This document shows, piece after piece, positions 1 to 8,126 of a DNA stretch of 64,000 nucleotides. The position numbers were made by a program, and so were the translations under genes. Each line of letters begins with the position of its first letter. Positions within the stretch are counted from its first letter, which is position 1. Under the pieces are notes generated by a model. It saw nothing but the letters and a program-made list of their open reading frames with translations, did not search any database and had not been told where the DNA came from. Source of the DNA: Meiothermus sp. (GTDB taxonomy: Bacteria > Deinococcota > Deinococci > Deinococcales > Thermaceae); NCBI RefSeq assembly GCF_026004115.1, contig NZ_BPIM01000001.1, positions 496,001 to 560,000 on the forward strand, in the 5' to 3' direction.

Positions 1-581
1 TGGGCCTGATGTGGTACTTCCTGATAACCCAGCCCCTGCAGGGCCGCATCCCAGAGATTCAGGCCGAAGTCGATCGCCTGACCACCGAACGGGATCGGGG
101 TCGCGCAGCCCAACGGGCGCTGCCTCAGTTGCGTGAAACCATCGCCCGCTTGGATGCCGAACGCCAGCAGTTCCTGCGCGAGTTGCCGCCCACCGAGCAG
201 CTAGGCCGGGTGCTGAGTTCCCTGGCCCAGACCGCCCGCGAGAGCGGGGTGGTCTTGCGCACCCTCAGCCGCGGGGCAGGCGACAACCAGGGCGTAGCCA
301 ACGTGCGGGCCACCAACCTGGCCATGCAGGTCGAGTCTCCCTTCCCCGAGTTATATGTGTTCTTGCGCAACCTCGAGGGCTTCCAGCGCTTCGCTACGGT
401 CTCGGGGCTCAACCTGACCCTCGGGGGGAGTGCTACCGCTACGGTAGGCCAGGCCACCAACCCCACCATCAACACCAGCCTGACCATGACCGTCTACACC
501 TACACCGGACAGGCCCAGCCGGCCCAGGGTGGACAACCCCCACAGCCGGGTCAGCCTGGCCAGCCCGGAGGTCAGCCATGA
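1..581 (+). CDS. pilO: PilO-like type IV pilus inner-membrane platform protein (5' partial)
   Basis: The gene enters from the left edge; the frame is open from base 3, so the true start lies outside. The visible part begins in the end of an N-terminal membrane helix (GLMWYFLITQPL), followed by a charged coiled-coil stretch (about residues 20-60 of the visible part) and then a ferredoxin-like alpha/beta domain, the architecture of PilO. PilO pairs with PilN and links the inner-membrane platform to the secretin. The C-terminus ends in a Gln/Pro/Gly-rich tail (GQPPQPGQPGQPGGQP), unusual for PilO and reminiscent of the Pro-rich linker of the next protein. The stop overlaps the ATG of the next gene by 4 bp, so the two are translationally coupled. 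Assignment rests on fold pattern plus the pilO-pilW-pilQ order known in Thermus. Confidence 0.85.
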   Translation, partial: GLMWYFLITQPLQGRIPEIQAEVDRLTTERDRGRAAQRALPQLRETIARLDAERQQFLRELPPTEQLGRVLSSLAQTARESGVVLRTLSRGAGDNQGVANVRATNLAMQVESPFPELYVFLRNLEGFQRFATVSGLNLTLGGSATATVGQATNPTINTSLTMTVYTYTGQAQPAQGGQPPQPGQPGQPGGQP

Positions 582-1666
582 ACTTCCTCCAGCGCATGCC
601 CCAATCGGCCAAGGTGGCTCTGGTGGCAGCCCTGTTGGTGGGGGCCGTGGCGACCTGGTATCTGGGCTTCTTCCGGCCCAGCCAGACTGCGCAGCAGCCC
701 ACCACCCCGACCCCCACACCTGCGCCGGTGGAGCCAGGCACGGCCACCAACCCCGCTACACCTCCTACCACCACCGCCCGGCCCCTCGAGGTGCTTCCCT
801 TGCCCTTCCTGGTCACGGAAGCTGCCCGGCCCACCGAGCCAGCAGATCGGGGCGAAATTCCTGCCAGCGCGGCTTTGACCCGGCCTCGGGTAACGGTGCC
901 GCCCAACCCCTTTGTACCCCTGGTCATCGAAACCACGCCGCCTGCCGTGGCCCAGCCCACCGGGCCGGCCCCGGCTATCGTCAGCCGGCCAACCCCCACC
1001 CCTCCGGTGGTTTCGCAACCCATCCCGAGCCAGATGGCCCGGGTGCAGGTGCGCCAGCCCGCCACCCCGTTGCCGCGCCCCAGCCTGCCGGGCACCCGGC
1101 CCACACCTGGGGTCACGACCTCTCCCACCAGCACCGCAACCCCTCCCACCCCCCCCTCCGGTCAGGCTCGCCTGGCCCAGGGGACTTCCCGTGCTAGCTT
1201 GCCTGGCTTGGTTAGCCTGGGTTCGGGTTCGCTGCCCATCCGGCTGGCCCCCCTGGACCGTGAACTGACCACCGTCCTGAGCGAAACCCCCAAGGAAGCA
1301 GCAGCCCTGGATATCGAACCTGGGACGGCCACTGCCACCGGCAGTGGCAGCCTGGATTTCGCGCGGGCCGAGATTGACGCCCGGCTGACCCAGGTGCTCG
1401 AGCCCCGCAGCAGCCTGGCCAGGGGCCAGGAAGCTGTACAGGAGAGCAACCTGGCCCGTTTCGTGCGCGAGCAAAACCTGAAGCTCTCGGGCGTAGTACT
1501 GGGGCCAACCAGCGTGGCCATTTTCCAGAGCAAAGATGGCTTTACGGTGCTGCCCGTGGGCCGTACCCTTCCCGGAAGCGATGTGCTGCTCAGAAGCCTG
1601 AGCGCCAAAGAAGCCCTCTTGGTACAAGGTTCGGAAACCCTGAACCTGACGATGGATAACCCCTAG
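578..1666 (+). CDS. pilW: PilW-like type IV pilus accessory protein
   Basis: A 362-residue protein between pilO and pilQ, the place occupied in Thermus by pilW, which is needed for pilus biogenesis and DNA uptake. It has a short cytoplasmic N-terminus, one membrane helix (about residues 10-30), a long Pro/Thr/Ala-rich linker (about 35-200) that could span the periplasm, and a small C-terminal domain with a PilP-like beta pattern (KLSGVVLGPTSVAIFQSKDG, about 300-320). I infer that it plays the PilP role of connecting PilN/O to the secretin. It starts in the ATGA overlap with pilO and ends 9 bp before the preferred pilQ start. Sequence similarity to Thermus PilW is inferred from position and layout, not from a search. 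Confidence 0.7.
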   Translation: MNFLQRMPQSAKVALVAALLVGAVATWYLGFFRPSQTAQQPTTPTPTPAPVEPGTATNPATPPTTTARPLEVLPLPFLVTEAARPTEPADRGEIPASAALTRPRVTVPPNPFVPLVIETTPPAVAQPTGPAPAIVSRPTPTPPVVSQPIPSQMARVQVRQPATPLPRPSLPGTRPTPGVTTSPTSTATPPTPPSGQARLAQGTSRASLPGLVSLGSGSLPIRLAPLDRELTTVLSETPKEAAALDIEPGTATATGSGSLDFARAEIDARLTQVLEPRSSLARGQEAVQESNLARFVREQNLKLSGVVLGPTSVAIFQSKDGFTVLPVGRTLPGSDVLLRSLSAKEALLVQGSETLNLTMDNP

Positions 1667-1675
1667 GCGGTGAAT

Positions 1676-3208
1676 ATGAAGCGTTTTCTTGCCCTTTTGG
1701 TGGTGTTGAGTCTGGCGCTGGCCCAGGGTACTTTGCCCCGGGATGCGCGCTTCGACCAACCCGTAAGCAACATTGGCACCAACCTTCCCTTGCCCACCTT
1801 GCTCGACGCCCTGGCCCGCAGTGTGGGGCTCTCCCCCATCCTGCGCGATGTGCCTAACGTCAACGTCACGGCAGATATCGACAAAAAGCCCTTCCGTCAG
1901 GTCTGGGAACTGCTAATCAACACCTACGGGGACGGACGTATCACCTACGCCCTCCTGGACAACAACGTCATCGTGGTAGGGCCGAAGGAAGTAGTGGATC
2001 GGGCCCGTGGTCAAACCACCCAGCCTACCCCACAACCCAGCGAGCCGGTTGCGCGCGAGTTCTATCAGGTGCGCTCGGGCGACCCGGCTGCGCTGGCCAA
2101 CTTTGTGCAACAAGAGGTCCCGGGCGTTACGGTACGCGCCGTACCCGGCCAAAATGTCCTCTCCATCAGCGGCCCCGCCCGCCAGGTGACCGAGGCCCTC
2201 AACTTCCTGCAGCGCATAGATGTGCCCAGGGCCACCGTGGCCGCCGCGCCGGTAGTACAAAAATCCTTCGCTCTATCCCATGCGCGCGCCAGTGAGCTAG
2301 CGGATGTACTGAGCAAGGCCATTGCCGCCCAGGCCCAAGGCCAGGCCGCGCCCGCGCAAGGGCAGGCCCAGGCCGCAGCCCCTGCCGCACCCCAGGTCAC
2401 GGTGGTAGCCGAACCCCGCACCAACACAATCATCGTGACCGGCTCGGCCGAGCAGATTGCCCTGGCCGAGCGCCTGATTCCCACCCTGGACCGCCCTGTT
2501 CAGCAAGTCCAGTTGCAAATTCGAGTACAGGCAGTCTCGGGCGAGGTCATCCGCAACCTCGGCATCAAATGGGAGACCGTCTCGGGGGGCAACCTGATTG
2601 CCAGCTTCCTCTCCACGGGCCTCAACCTGATTTTTGATGCCACCCGCAGCCTGGCCTCGCTTAACATCCGGGCGGTGCTGGATGCCCTGGAGAAGCAGCA
2701 GCTTTCCCGCCGCTTGAGCGATGCCAATGTGCTGGTAGAAGACAACTACGGGGCCGATACCTCCGACCTGCGGGCCACTGGGGCACGGGGCGCGGAGATT
2801 AAGGTAGGCGGCCGTCTTCTGATTCCCATTAAGATTAGTGACCAGGTTTCGGTACGCGAGTTCGACTATGGGCTGCTGGTGCGGGTGCGTCCGCAAATCT
2901 CGGCCGATGGGAATATCTTGCTCGAGGTCTACACCCAGACCGGCGGCGACCCTGCCGATGGCCCCGCAGGCAGCATCCGTATCCCTCAACAATCCACCCT
3001 CTCCAAGCTCCGCATCCGCGACGGCCAGACGGTGGTGTTGGGTGGCCTGATTCAAAAGGTTACCGACACCTCCGAGAGCAAGGTTCCTCTGTTGGGCGAC
3101 ATTCCCCTGTTGGGCGAGCTTTTCAAACAGCGCACCTCCTCCATTAAGGACGATGAACTGATCGTGATTATTACCGGCAACATCGTCAAGGACGCTGCCC
3201 AACGCTAA
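1676..3208 (+). CDS. pilQ: PilQ-type secretin
   Basis: Outer-membrane secretin through which the type IV pilus emerges and DNA can enter. I chose ATG 1676, not in-frame GTG 1670, because AGGCGG (1665-1670) then sits 5 bp upstream as a ribosome site. The protein (510 residues) has a Sec signal (KRFLALLVVLSLALAQG), an N0/STN-like domain (about 25-105), an N1 KH-like domain (about 125-185), a second KH-like domain interrupted by an Ala/Gln/Pro insert (about 190-290), and the secretin beta-barrel domain to the end, with the hallmark VPLLGDIPLLGELF near the C-terminus. It is clearly shorter than the roughly 757-residue Thermus thermophilus PilQ, so several N-domains are missing. It is the last gene of the pil operon and is followed by a strong terminator. 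Confidence 0.92.
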   Translation: MKRFLALLVVLSLALAQGTLPRDARFDQPVSNIGTNLPLPTLLDALARSVGLSPILRDVPNVNVTADIDKKPFRQVWELLINTYGDGRITYALLDNNVIVVGPKEVVDRARGQTTQPTPQPSEPVAREFYQVRSGDPAALANFVQQEVPGVTVRAVPGQNVLSISGPARQVTEALNFLQRIDVPRATVAAAPVVQKSFALSHARASELADVLSKAIAAQAQGQAAPAQGQAQAAAPAAPQVTVVAEPRTNTIIVTGSAEQIALAERLIPTLDRPVQQVQLQIRVQAVSGEVIRNLGIKWETVSGGNLIASFLSTGLNLIFDATRSLASLNIRAVLDALEKQQLSRRLSDANVLVEDNYGADTSDLRATGARGAEIKVGGRLLIPIKISDQVSVREFDYGLLVRVRPQISADGNILLEVYTQTGGDPADGPAGSIRIPQQSTLSKLRIRDGQTVVLGGLIQKVTDTSESKVPLLGDIPLLGELFKQRTSSIKDDELIVIITGNIVKDAAQR

Positions 3209-3226
3209 AGCATCGCTCCGCCTTAC

Positions 3227-3256
3227 AAGCCGGGTTTTTTGTCCCGGCTTTTTTGT
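3227..3256 (+). terminator. Rho-independent terminator of the pil operon
   Basis: The inverted repeat AAGCCGGG / CCCGGCTT (3227-3234 and 3243-3250) has a T-rich loop and is followed by a run of T. It lies 19 bp after the pilQ stop. Confidence 0.9.
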
Positions 3257-3281
3257 TTGATTTGAACCCCGTGCCGGTATG

Positions 3282-3415
3282 ATGGCAGATTCGGTTAGTT
3301 CGTCACCGAATGGAGACGCTTTCTTCGCCGACCGACAGGGAGGGGTGTGCTCTAGCATTCAAAAAGACAACCTATGGGTTTTTGGTTTTGTGAACTGTCT
3401 TTTTGAATCTGGTAT
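3282..3415 (+). repeat. Modular intergenic repeat, copy 1 (short form A-C-D)
   Basis: First of five related elements in the window. It starts with a CAGATTCGGTTAGTTCGTCACC-type left module, then a GAGACGCTTTCTTCGCCG module, and ends in a hairpin whose arms are ATTCAAAAAGACA (3357-3369) and TGTCTTTTTGAAT (3396-3408), finishing at GAATCTGGTAT. Both ends carry GATTC/GAATC inverted repeats. It lies between the pil terminator and the aroC promoter. There is no coding frame. It is 134 bp long and lacks the central 'GCGATACCGCCCC' module found in copies 2, 3 and 4. Confidence 0.9.
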
Positions 3416-3529
3416 GAGTTCTGGTTGCTCGAGCTACCCCGGCCCCCAAAAAACGCCCTTCACAGACGTGGCCGCCCATCCTGGGCCACAGTTCTCTTCA
3501 GAACCTCTATCTCTACAAACCCAGCCACC

Positions 3530-3550
3530 GACCATTGACCATAGACCCTG
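3530..3550 (+). repeat. Tandem degenerate heptamers (GACCATN)
   Basis: Three consecutive 7-bp units GACCATT, GACCATA and GACCCTG lie in the spacer before aroC. Related heptamer runs occur at 9692, 16472, 18299 and 62573. Confidence 0.7.
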
Positions 3551-3562
3551 GACGCTCTTACT

Positions 3563-3591
3563 TTGGACATCACGGCTGGTTGTGCTAGATT
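3563..3591 (+). promoter_or_regulatory. Leaderless promoter of aroC
   Basis: TTGGAC (3563-3568), a 17-bp spacer, then TAGATT (3586-3591). The ATG of aroC begins 7 bp after the -10, where transcription should start. There is no Shine-Dalgarno sequence. The arrangement predicts a leaderless mRNA, common in Deinococcus-Thermus. Confidence 0.75.
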
Positions 3592-3597
3592 CTGTTC

Positions 3598-4749
3598 ATG
3601 CGTTTTCTAACTGCTGGAGAATCCCACGGGCCGCAGCTTACTGGTATCGTGGAGGGCCTGCCCAGCCAGCTACCCCTGACGGTAGAAGACATCAACCCCT
3701 GGCTCAAGAAACGCCAGGGGGGGTATGGGCGTGGGCGACGGATGGTGATCGAGACCGACACGGTAGAGTTCATGAGCGGGGTGCGGGCCGGACGTACCAC
3801 CGGCGCCCCGGTGACGCTGGTAATCAAGAACGCCGACTACCGCAACTGGCTCGAGATTATGGATCCAGCCCCCGGCAACGAGCCACGCAAGAAAGCCCTC
3901 ACCGCTGCCAGGCCCGGCCACGCCGACCTGGCGGGCGGGGTTAAGTACGGACACAAAGATTTGCGCGATGTGCTCGAGCGGGCCTCGGCCCGCGAGACCG
4001 CCATGCGCGTTGCGGTGGGAGCGATTGCCCACAAGCTGCTCTCGTTTTTTGGGGTAGAGAGTGCCTCTTTTGTAGATGGCATGGCCGGGGTCTGGAGTGA
4101 AGTACCGTTCGACTGGAGTCTGAAGGAACGCATCGAGGAAAGCCCGGTACGAATGACCGATCCCCAGGCCGAAGCCGAGGTTATCCGCCGGGTGGACGAG
4201 GCCAAGGCCGGGGGCGACACCCTCGGGGGTATTATCGAGGTCCGCTTTAAGGGGCTGGTCATGGGGCTGGGTTCCCAGATGCACTGGGAACGCAAGCTCG
4301 ACGGGCGCATCGCCCAGATGGTCATGAGCATCCCGGCCATTAAGGGGGTAGAAATCGGCACCGGCTTTGGCAACGCCATGAAACTGGGTTCACAAGTCCA
4401 CGACCCCATCTACTGGGAAGATAGCCGAGGCTACTACCGCCAGAGCAACCGCGCCGGCGGCACCGAAGCCGGCATGACCACCGGAGAGGAACTGGTCGTG
4501 CGGGCCGCCCTCAAACCTATCGCCACGCTGATGAAGCCGCTGCCCACGGTGGACGTGGTTACCCACCAGCCCGCCGACGCGGCCCGCGAGCGCTCCGACG
4601 TGACCGCCGTACCCGCAGCCAGCGTGATTCTAGAAGCGCTGGTGGGCATCGTGCTGGCCCAGGCCTACCTGGAAAAGTTTGGTGGCGACACCCTGGACGA
4701 GCTGGTTGAGCGGGTCGAACGATACAAAGAGCGGGTGCTGGCGTACTAG
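3598..4749 (+). CDS. aroC: Chorismate synthase
   Basis: Catalyses the last shikimate-pathway step, 5-enolpyruvylshikimate-3-phosphate to chorismate, using reduced FMN. The 383-residue length is normal. Family motifs are plain: N-terminal GESHGPQLTGIVEGLP (residues 7-22), RRMVIETDTVEFMSGVRAGRTTGAPV (begins about residue 46; key residues R-R, E-x-D, SGVR), the RPGHADLAG segment (about 103-111), RASARETA (about 128-135), and the C-terminal VTHQPADAARERSD with the conserved Arg and Asp. The ATG sits at the predicted transcription start, so the mRNA is probably leaderless. aroK and aroB follow on the same strand after a 185-bp spacer, forming a shikimate gene cluster. Confidence 0.97.
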   Translation: MRFLTAGESHGPQLTGIVEGLPSQLPLTVEDINPWLKKRQGGYGRGRRMVIETDTVEFMSGVRAGRTTGAPVTLVIKNADYRNWLEIMDPAPGNEPRKKALTAARPGHADLAGGVKYGHKDLRDVLERASARETAMRVAVGAIAHKLLSFFGVESASFVDGMAGVWSEVPFDWSLKERIEESPVRMTDPQAEAEVIRRVDEAKAGGDTLGGIIEVRFKGLVMGLGSQMHWERKLDGRIAQMVMSIPAIKGVEIGTGFGNAMKLGSQVHDPIYWEDSRGYYRQSNRAGGTEAGMTTGEELVVRAALKPIATLMKPLPTVDVVTHQPADAARERSDVTAVPAASVILEALVGIVLAQAYLEKFGGDTLDELVERVERYKERVLAY

Positions 4750-4934
4750 CTTCCGCTTGAGTGCTCGCAATTCCCCAGAAATCGGGGAAGCATAAAAGGA
4801 AATATTGGTGAAAAACAGCAAAAAACAGCAACACAAGGGGGGCGCTGGCTTTGGACTGAACCCTTCGTCTGCGCCCATCTGCATTGCACATCTTCTCCCA
4901 CCAACCCCCAACCCCCGGCCTCCAACCCCCTTTT

Positions 4935-5480
4935 ATGATTGAGATTGAGCGCCCCGTGACCTGGGTAGCCCTCACGGGTTTTATGGGGGTGGGCAAGAGC
5001 CGCATCGGGCGGGAACTGGCTCGCGAACTCATGCTGCACTTTATCGACCTGGATCGGTATATCGAGCGTGAGATGGGCCTCTCAGTTGCCGACATTTTCC
5101 GCCACCTCGGCGAGCCCACCTTTCGCCAACTCGAGGCCGAGGCCGTAAATGAACTTACCCAAAAAGATTTTCTGGTACTCTCACTGGGAGGGGGCACCTT
5201 CGTGAACGCAGAAAACCGCCAGCGGCTGTTGCGACGGGGGCCGGTGGTGGCACTGTGGGCCAGCCCGGAGACCATCCTCGAGCGGGTCAGCCGCCGCCCC
5301 GGACAGCGCCCGATGCTCGAGAACCCCGATCCCCTCGAGCGCATCCAGAGGCTCCTGGCCGAACGAGAGTCTATCTACCGCCAGGCCACCCTACATGTCT
5401 CTACCGATGGTCGACGGATTCCCGACGTAGTAGACGAGATTATTGACCGACTGTGGGATTATGCGGAAGCTGAAGATTAA
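4935..5480 (+). CDS. aroK: Shikimate kinase
   Basis: Phosphorylates shikimate with ATP. I start it at ATG 4935 (MIEIERPVTWVALTGFMGVGKS), giving 181 residues, the usual size. An upstream in-frame start would add residues encoded by the C-rich spacer. Visible sites are the Walker A loop GFMGVGKS (15-22), shikimate-binding DLDRYIE (about 37-43), LGGGTF (about 88-93) and the lid Arg region RPGQRPMLE (about 120-128). The last 20 bp overlap the start of aroB, so the two genes are coupled. The 185-bp spacer after aroC has a small TTCCCC/GGGGAA hairpin (near 4772-4790) and a C-rich tract before the start codon, with no clear Shine-Dalgarno. Confidence 0.95.
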   Translation: MIEIERPVTWVALTGFMGVGKSRIGRELARELMLHFIDLDRYIEREMGLSVADIFRHLGEPTFRQLEAEAVNELTQKDFLVLSLGGGTFVNAENRQRLLRRGPVVALWASPETILERVSRRPGQRPMLENPDPLERIQRLLAERESIYRQATLHVSTDGRRIPDVVDEIIDRLWDYAEAED

Positions 5481-6528
5481 ACACCCCATCCCCTACCCGA
5501 TCCATATCGGGTTCGACCTCGAGGTACCCCAGGCCGAAGGCCCCCGGGCCATGATTTTCGACCTGGCCGTACAGGACTACGCCAAGAAGCTGGCCGCCCG
5601 GCTGGATATTTCAGCGGGCCTGGGCCTGCCGGGCGGCGAGGGCGTGAAGAGCCTGGCCGCCTACGGCAAAGCCCTATCCTGGCTGGCGCAGCAGGCCCTT
5701 CCCCGCGACACCACCCTCTATATTGTGGGCGGCGGCTCCCTCACCGACCTGGGAGGGTTTATTGCGGCCACTTACCTGCGGGGCGTGAGTTATATCAGCC
5801 TGCCCACCACCACCCTGGCCATGGTAGATGCCTCGCTGGGCAACAAAACCGGCATCAACCTGCCGGAGGGTAAAAACCTGGTGGGGGCCTTCCATGCCCC
5901 CGAGGGCGTCTATGCCGATCTCGAGACCCTTCAAACCCTTCCCCTCCCCACCTTCAAGCAGGGGCTGGTCGAAGCCTTCAAGCACGGCCTCATCGCCGGG
6001 GACGAACTGCTGGTGAATGTGGAACCGCTCTCGCTGGATTGGGAAGGTTTCGAGAACTACCTGGCCCGCGCCATCGCGGTCAAGTTGCAGATTGTGGAGG
6101 CCGACCCCACCGAGCAAAACGAGCGCCGCAAGCTAAACCTGGGGCACACCCTGGCCCATGCCCTCGAGGGCGCCACCTTTGGCACCATGCCCCACGGGGT
6201 CGCGGTGGCCTACGGCCTGCTCTTTGCGGCCCTGCTGGGCCGTGCCCACGGCGGCAACGACCTGGTGCCCACCGTACTCAAGCTGTTGCAGTGGCTCTCC
6301 CCGCCCCCGCCCCCCCGCTTTAGCTGGGACGACCTGACTCCCTTCCTCAGCCGGGACAAGAAAAAGGTGGGCAAGGCCCTCAACTGGGTGGTACCCAAGG
6401 ACATGGGCTGGCTCGAGATTCACCCGGTACTGCAAGAGGTACTGCTGGGCTGCTACGAAGAGTTCCTCAGTCTGGTGTCTACCCTGCAAAGCAGCCCCAT
6501 CCCAAAAAGCCAGACCGAGCAGGTCTGA
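5461..6528 (+). CDS. aroB: 3-dehydroquinate synthase
   Basis: NAD- and metal-dependent cyclase of the shikimate pathway (DAHP to 3-dehydroquinate). I use ATG 5461 inside the end of aroK (355 residues); a TTG at 5443 is possible. Recognisable elements are GGGSLTDLGGFIAATYLRG (begins about residue 86), the PTTTLAMVDASLGNKTGIN segment (key Thr, Asp, Lys), the NLVGAFHAPEGVY loop, and the metal-ligand region LNLGHTLAHALE with a later MPHGVAVAYG His. Length and motif order are normal. The stop codon at 6528 coincides with the left end of repeat copy 2. Confidence 0.96.
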   Translation: MRKLKIKHPIPYPIHIGFDLEVPQAEGPRAMIFDLAVQDYAKKLAARLDISAGLGLPGGEGVKSLAAYGKALSWLAQQALPRDTTLYIVGGGSLTDLGGFIAATYLRGVSYISLPTTTLAMVDASLGNKTGINLPEGKNLVGAFHAPEGVYADLETLQTLPLPTFKQGLVEAFKHGLIAGDELLVNVEPLSLDWEGFENYLARAIAVKLQIVEADPTEQNERRKLNLGHTLAHALEGATFGTMPHGVAVAYGLLFAALLGRAHGGNDLVPTVLKLLQWLSPPPPPRFSWDDLTPFLSRDKKKVGKALNWVVPKDMGWLEIHPVLQEVLLGCYEEFLSLVSTLQSSPIPKSQTEQV

Positions 6529-6691
6529 TACCGGATTCAAAAAGATAATCATCCAAACCAAAGATCCCCCAGAGGTTGTCTTTTTGAATCCAGAAGCCCA
6601 CCCTTCCAAGGGGCGGTATCGCTCTCTGCTACGCGGATCACTCCGGTCGGGTTGGTTCGTTAGCGTTCGGTAGCGAATCTGAATCTGGTAC
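6528..6691 (-). repeat. Modular intergenic repeat, copy 2 (A-B-D, reversed)
   Basis: A 164-bp element in the opposite orientation to copy 1. Its hairpin arms are GGATTCAAAAAGA (6533-6545) and TCTTTTTGAATCC (6579-6591). The outer ends read ATACCGGATTC and GAATCTGGTAC. It keeps the central module (GCGGTATCGC, TACGCGGATCAC on the plus strand) but lacks the GAGACGCTTT module present in copies 1, 3, 4 and 5. It fills the space between the convergent genes aroB and ndh. Confidence 0.9.
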
Positions 6692-6705
6692 GAGTTTTGC
6701 GAAAC

Positions 6706-7989
6706 CTACGCCTTCGCTGGCTCCTGGGCGGGTTCGTTCAACACCGGGAAGCTATGGCGGTTGTGCATAATGCGCACGGCAAAGTCGTAGGTGAAGTAGC
6801 TGTAGGCCCAGTTGGACAGCACCATCATGCGGTTGCGAAAGCCAATCAGGTAATAAAGGTGTACCGCCAGCCAGGCCCCCCAGGCCGGAAAACCGTGCAT
6901 TTTCAGGTGGCCAATCTCGGCGATGGCATGGCTGCGCCCCAGGGTTGCCATGCTGCCCTTGTCTTTGTATCGGAAGACCTGTTTCTCTTGCCCGCGCAGC
7001 TCCCGCAGGATGTTTTGGGCTGCCAGCACCCCTTGCTGCATGGCAGTGGGGGCTACCTGGGGATGAGGCCGGCCGTCTTTGTGCTCCAAAAAGTTCATGT
7101 CACCCGCCACATAGACGGAGGGGTGCTCGGGCACGTACAGCTCGGGGGTGGTTGCCACCCGGTTGCCCCGGGTAATGGGCAGCCCCGGCAGAGCCTGTCC
7201 GGTTACCCCTGCGCTCCAGACCACGGTAAAGCTTGGGATGGTAGAGCCGCTTTGCAGACGAACGGCATCCGGGGTCACTTCGGTCACCCGCTCGCCAAAC
7301 CGCAGCTCCACCCCCAGCTTTTCCAGGAAACGCTGCGCATACTGTGCCGATGAAGGCGCAAAAGCATCCAACAGGCGGGTGCTGTTTTCAATCAGGATGA
7401 CCCGGATTTCGGAGAGATCGAGGTCGGGGTAGTCGCGGGCAATTACATGTCGGCGCACCTCACCCAGCGCCCCGGCCAGCTCCACCCCGGTCGGCCCACC
7501 GCCTACCACCACAAAGGTCAGCAGGGCCTTGCGCCTCTCGGGGTCGGAGGTACGCACTGCCTCTTCGCAGGCCGAGAGAATCCGGTCGCGGATTTTCATG
7601 GCATCCTCGAGGTCTTTGAGGCCATAGCCGTACCTGGCGACGCCCGGTAAGCCAAAGTCGTTGGTGCGGGTGCCGGTACCGACCATCAGATAGTCGTAGG
7701 GCACCGGACGACCCTCCACCCACAAGACCCGTGCTTTGGGGTCTACCCCCTCGGCTGTGCCCAGCAGGAAGCGGGCGTTTTTGTGTTTGCGCAGGAAAGC
7801 CCGTACCGGAAAGGCAATCTGGGGGGCCTCGAGGCCCGCCGTGGCCACCTGGTACAACAGCGGCTGAAACAGGTGGTAGTTGTTGCGGTCTACCAGCGTG
7901 ACCTGCACCCCCGGTTCACGGGAAAGCACACGCACCGCGTGCAAACCAGCAAAACCAGCTCCCAGCACCACCACGTGTTTACCACTCAT
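6706..7989 (-). CDS. ndh: Type II NADH:quinone oxidoreductase (NDH-2)
   Basis: Single-subunit FAD enzyme that oxidises NADH and reduces membrane quinone without pumping protons. It is 427 residues long. An N-terminal FAD Rossmann motif VVLGAGFAGL (7-16) is followed by NYHLFQPLLYQVATAGL, the NDH-2 signature near the flavin and quinone. The second nucleotide-binding motif VVVGGGPTGVELAG comes near residue 163, and VYVAGDMNF marks the second FAD contact. The amphipathic C-terminal part (VHLYYLIGFRNRMMVL) is the usual membrane-attachment region. AGGAGG lies 8 bp before the ATG. It is convergent with aroB; its upstream region holds overlapping palindromes. Confidence 0.95.
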   Translation of the reverse strand: MSGKHVVVLGAGFAGLHAVRVLSREPGVQVTLVDRNNYHLFQPLLYQVATAGLEAPQIAFPVRAFLRKHKNARFLLGTAEGVDPKARVLWVEGRPVPYDYLMVGTGTRTNDFGLPGVARYGYGLKDLEDAMKIRDRILSACEEAVRTSDPERRKALLTFVVVGGGPTGVELAGALGEVRRHVIARDYPDLDLSEIRVILIENSTRLLDAFAPSSAQYAQRFLEKLGVELRFGERVTEVTPDAVRLQSGSTIPSFTVVWSAGVTGQALPGLPITRGNRVATTPELYVPEHPSVYVAGDMNFLEHKDGRPHPQVAPTAMQQGVLAAQNILRELRGQEKQVFRYKDKGSMATLGRSHAIAEIGHLKMHGFPAWGAWLAVHLYYLIGFRNRMMVLSNWAYSYFTYDFAVRIMHNRHSFPVLNEPAQEPAKA

Positions 7990-8012
7990 CTGGATCCTCC
8001 TCGGGACACCCT

Positions 8013-8055
8013 CCTGGGCTTAGCCAGGGACTTTTGTCCCTTTAGACGGATTGTA
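8013..8055 (-). promoter_or_regulatory. Candidate ndh promoter with overlapping palindromes
   Basis: On the minus strand TACAAT (8055-8050) is a good -10; the -35 is weak. Downstream of it lie two overlapping inverted repeats, AGGGAC-TTTT-GTCCCT (8026-8041) and CCTGG-GCTTAG-CCAGG (8013-8028), in the predicted 5' UTR. They could be an operator or an RNA switch; which is unknown. Confidence 0.45.
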
Positions 8056-8126
8056 CTTCTTTTCACAAGACACCAGGAAAGCTTCCTTACATTTTGCGGC
8101 CCTGCACTTGTGCCCAGGCTGCCCGT

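Noticed and set aside
572-1759. Open frame opposite the pilW-like gene (395 codons)
   Set aside because: Low-complexity Gly/Arg-rich product; the sense strand fits the pil operon with an ATGA overlap.
3282-3415. Repeat copy 1 as a plain terminator
   Set aside because: The pil terminator is already at 3227-3256, and the element recurs in both orientations with shared outer ends, so termination alone does not explain it.
4772-4790. TTCCCC/GGGGAA hairpin after aroC as a terminator
   Set aside because: No T-run follows on the plus strand and aroK continues downstream, so it may be incidental.
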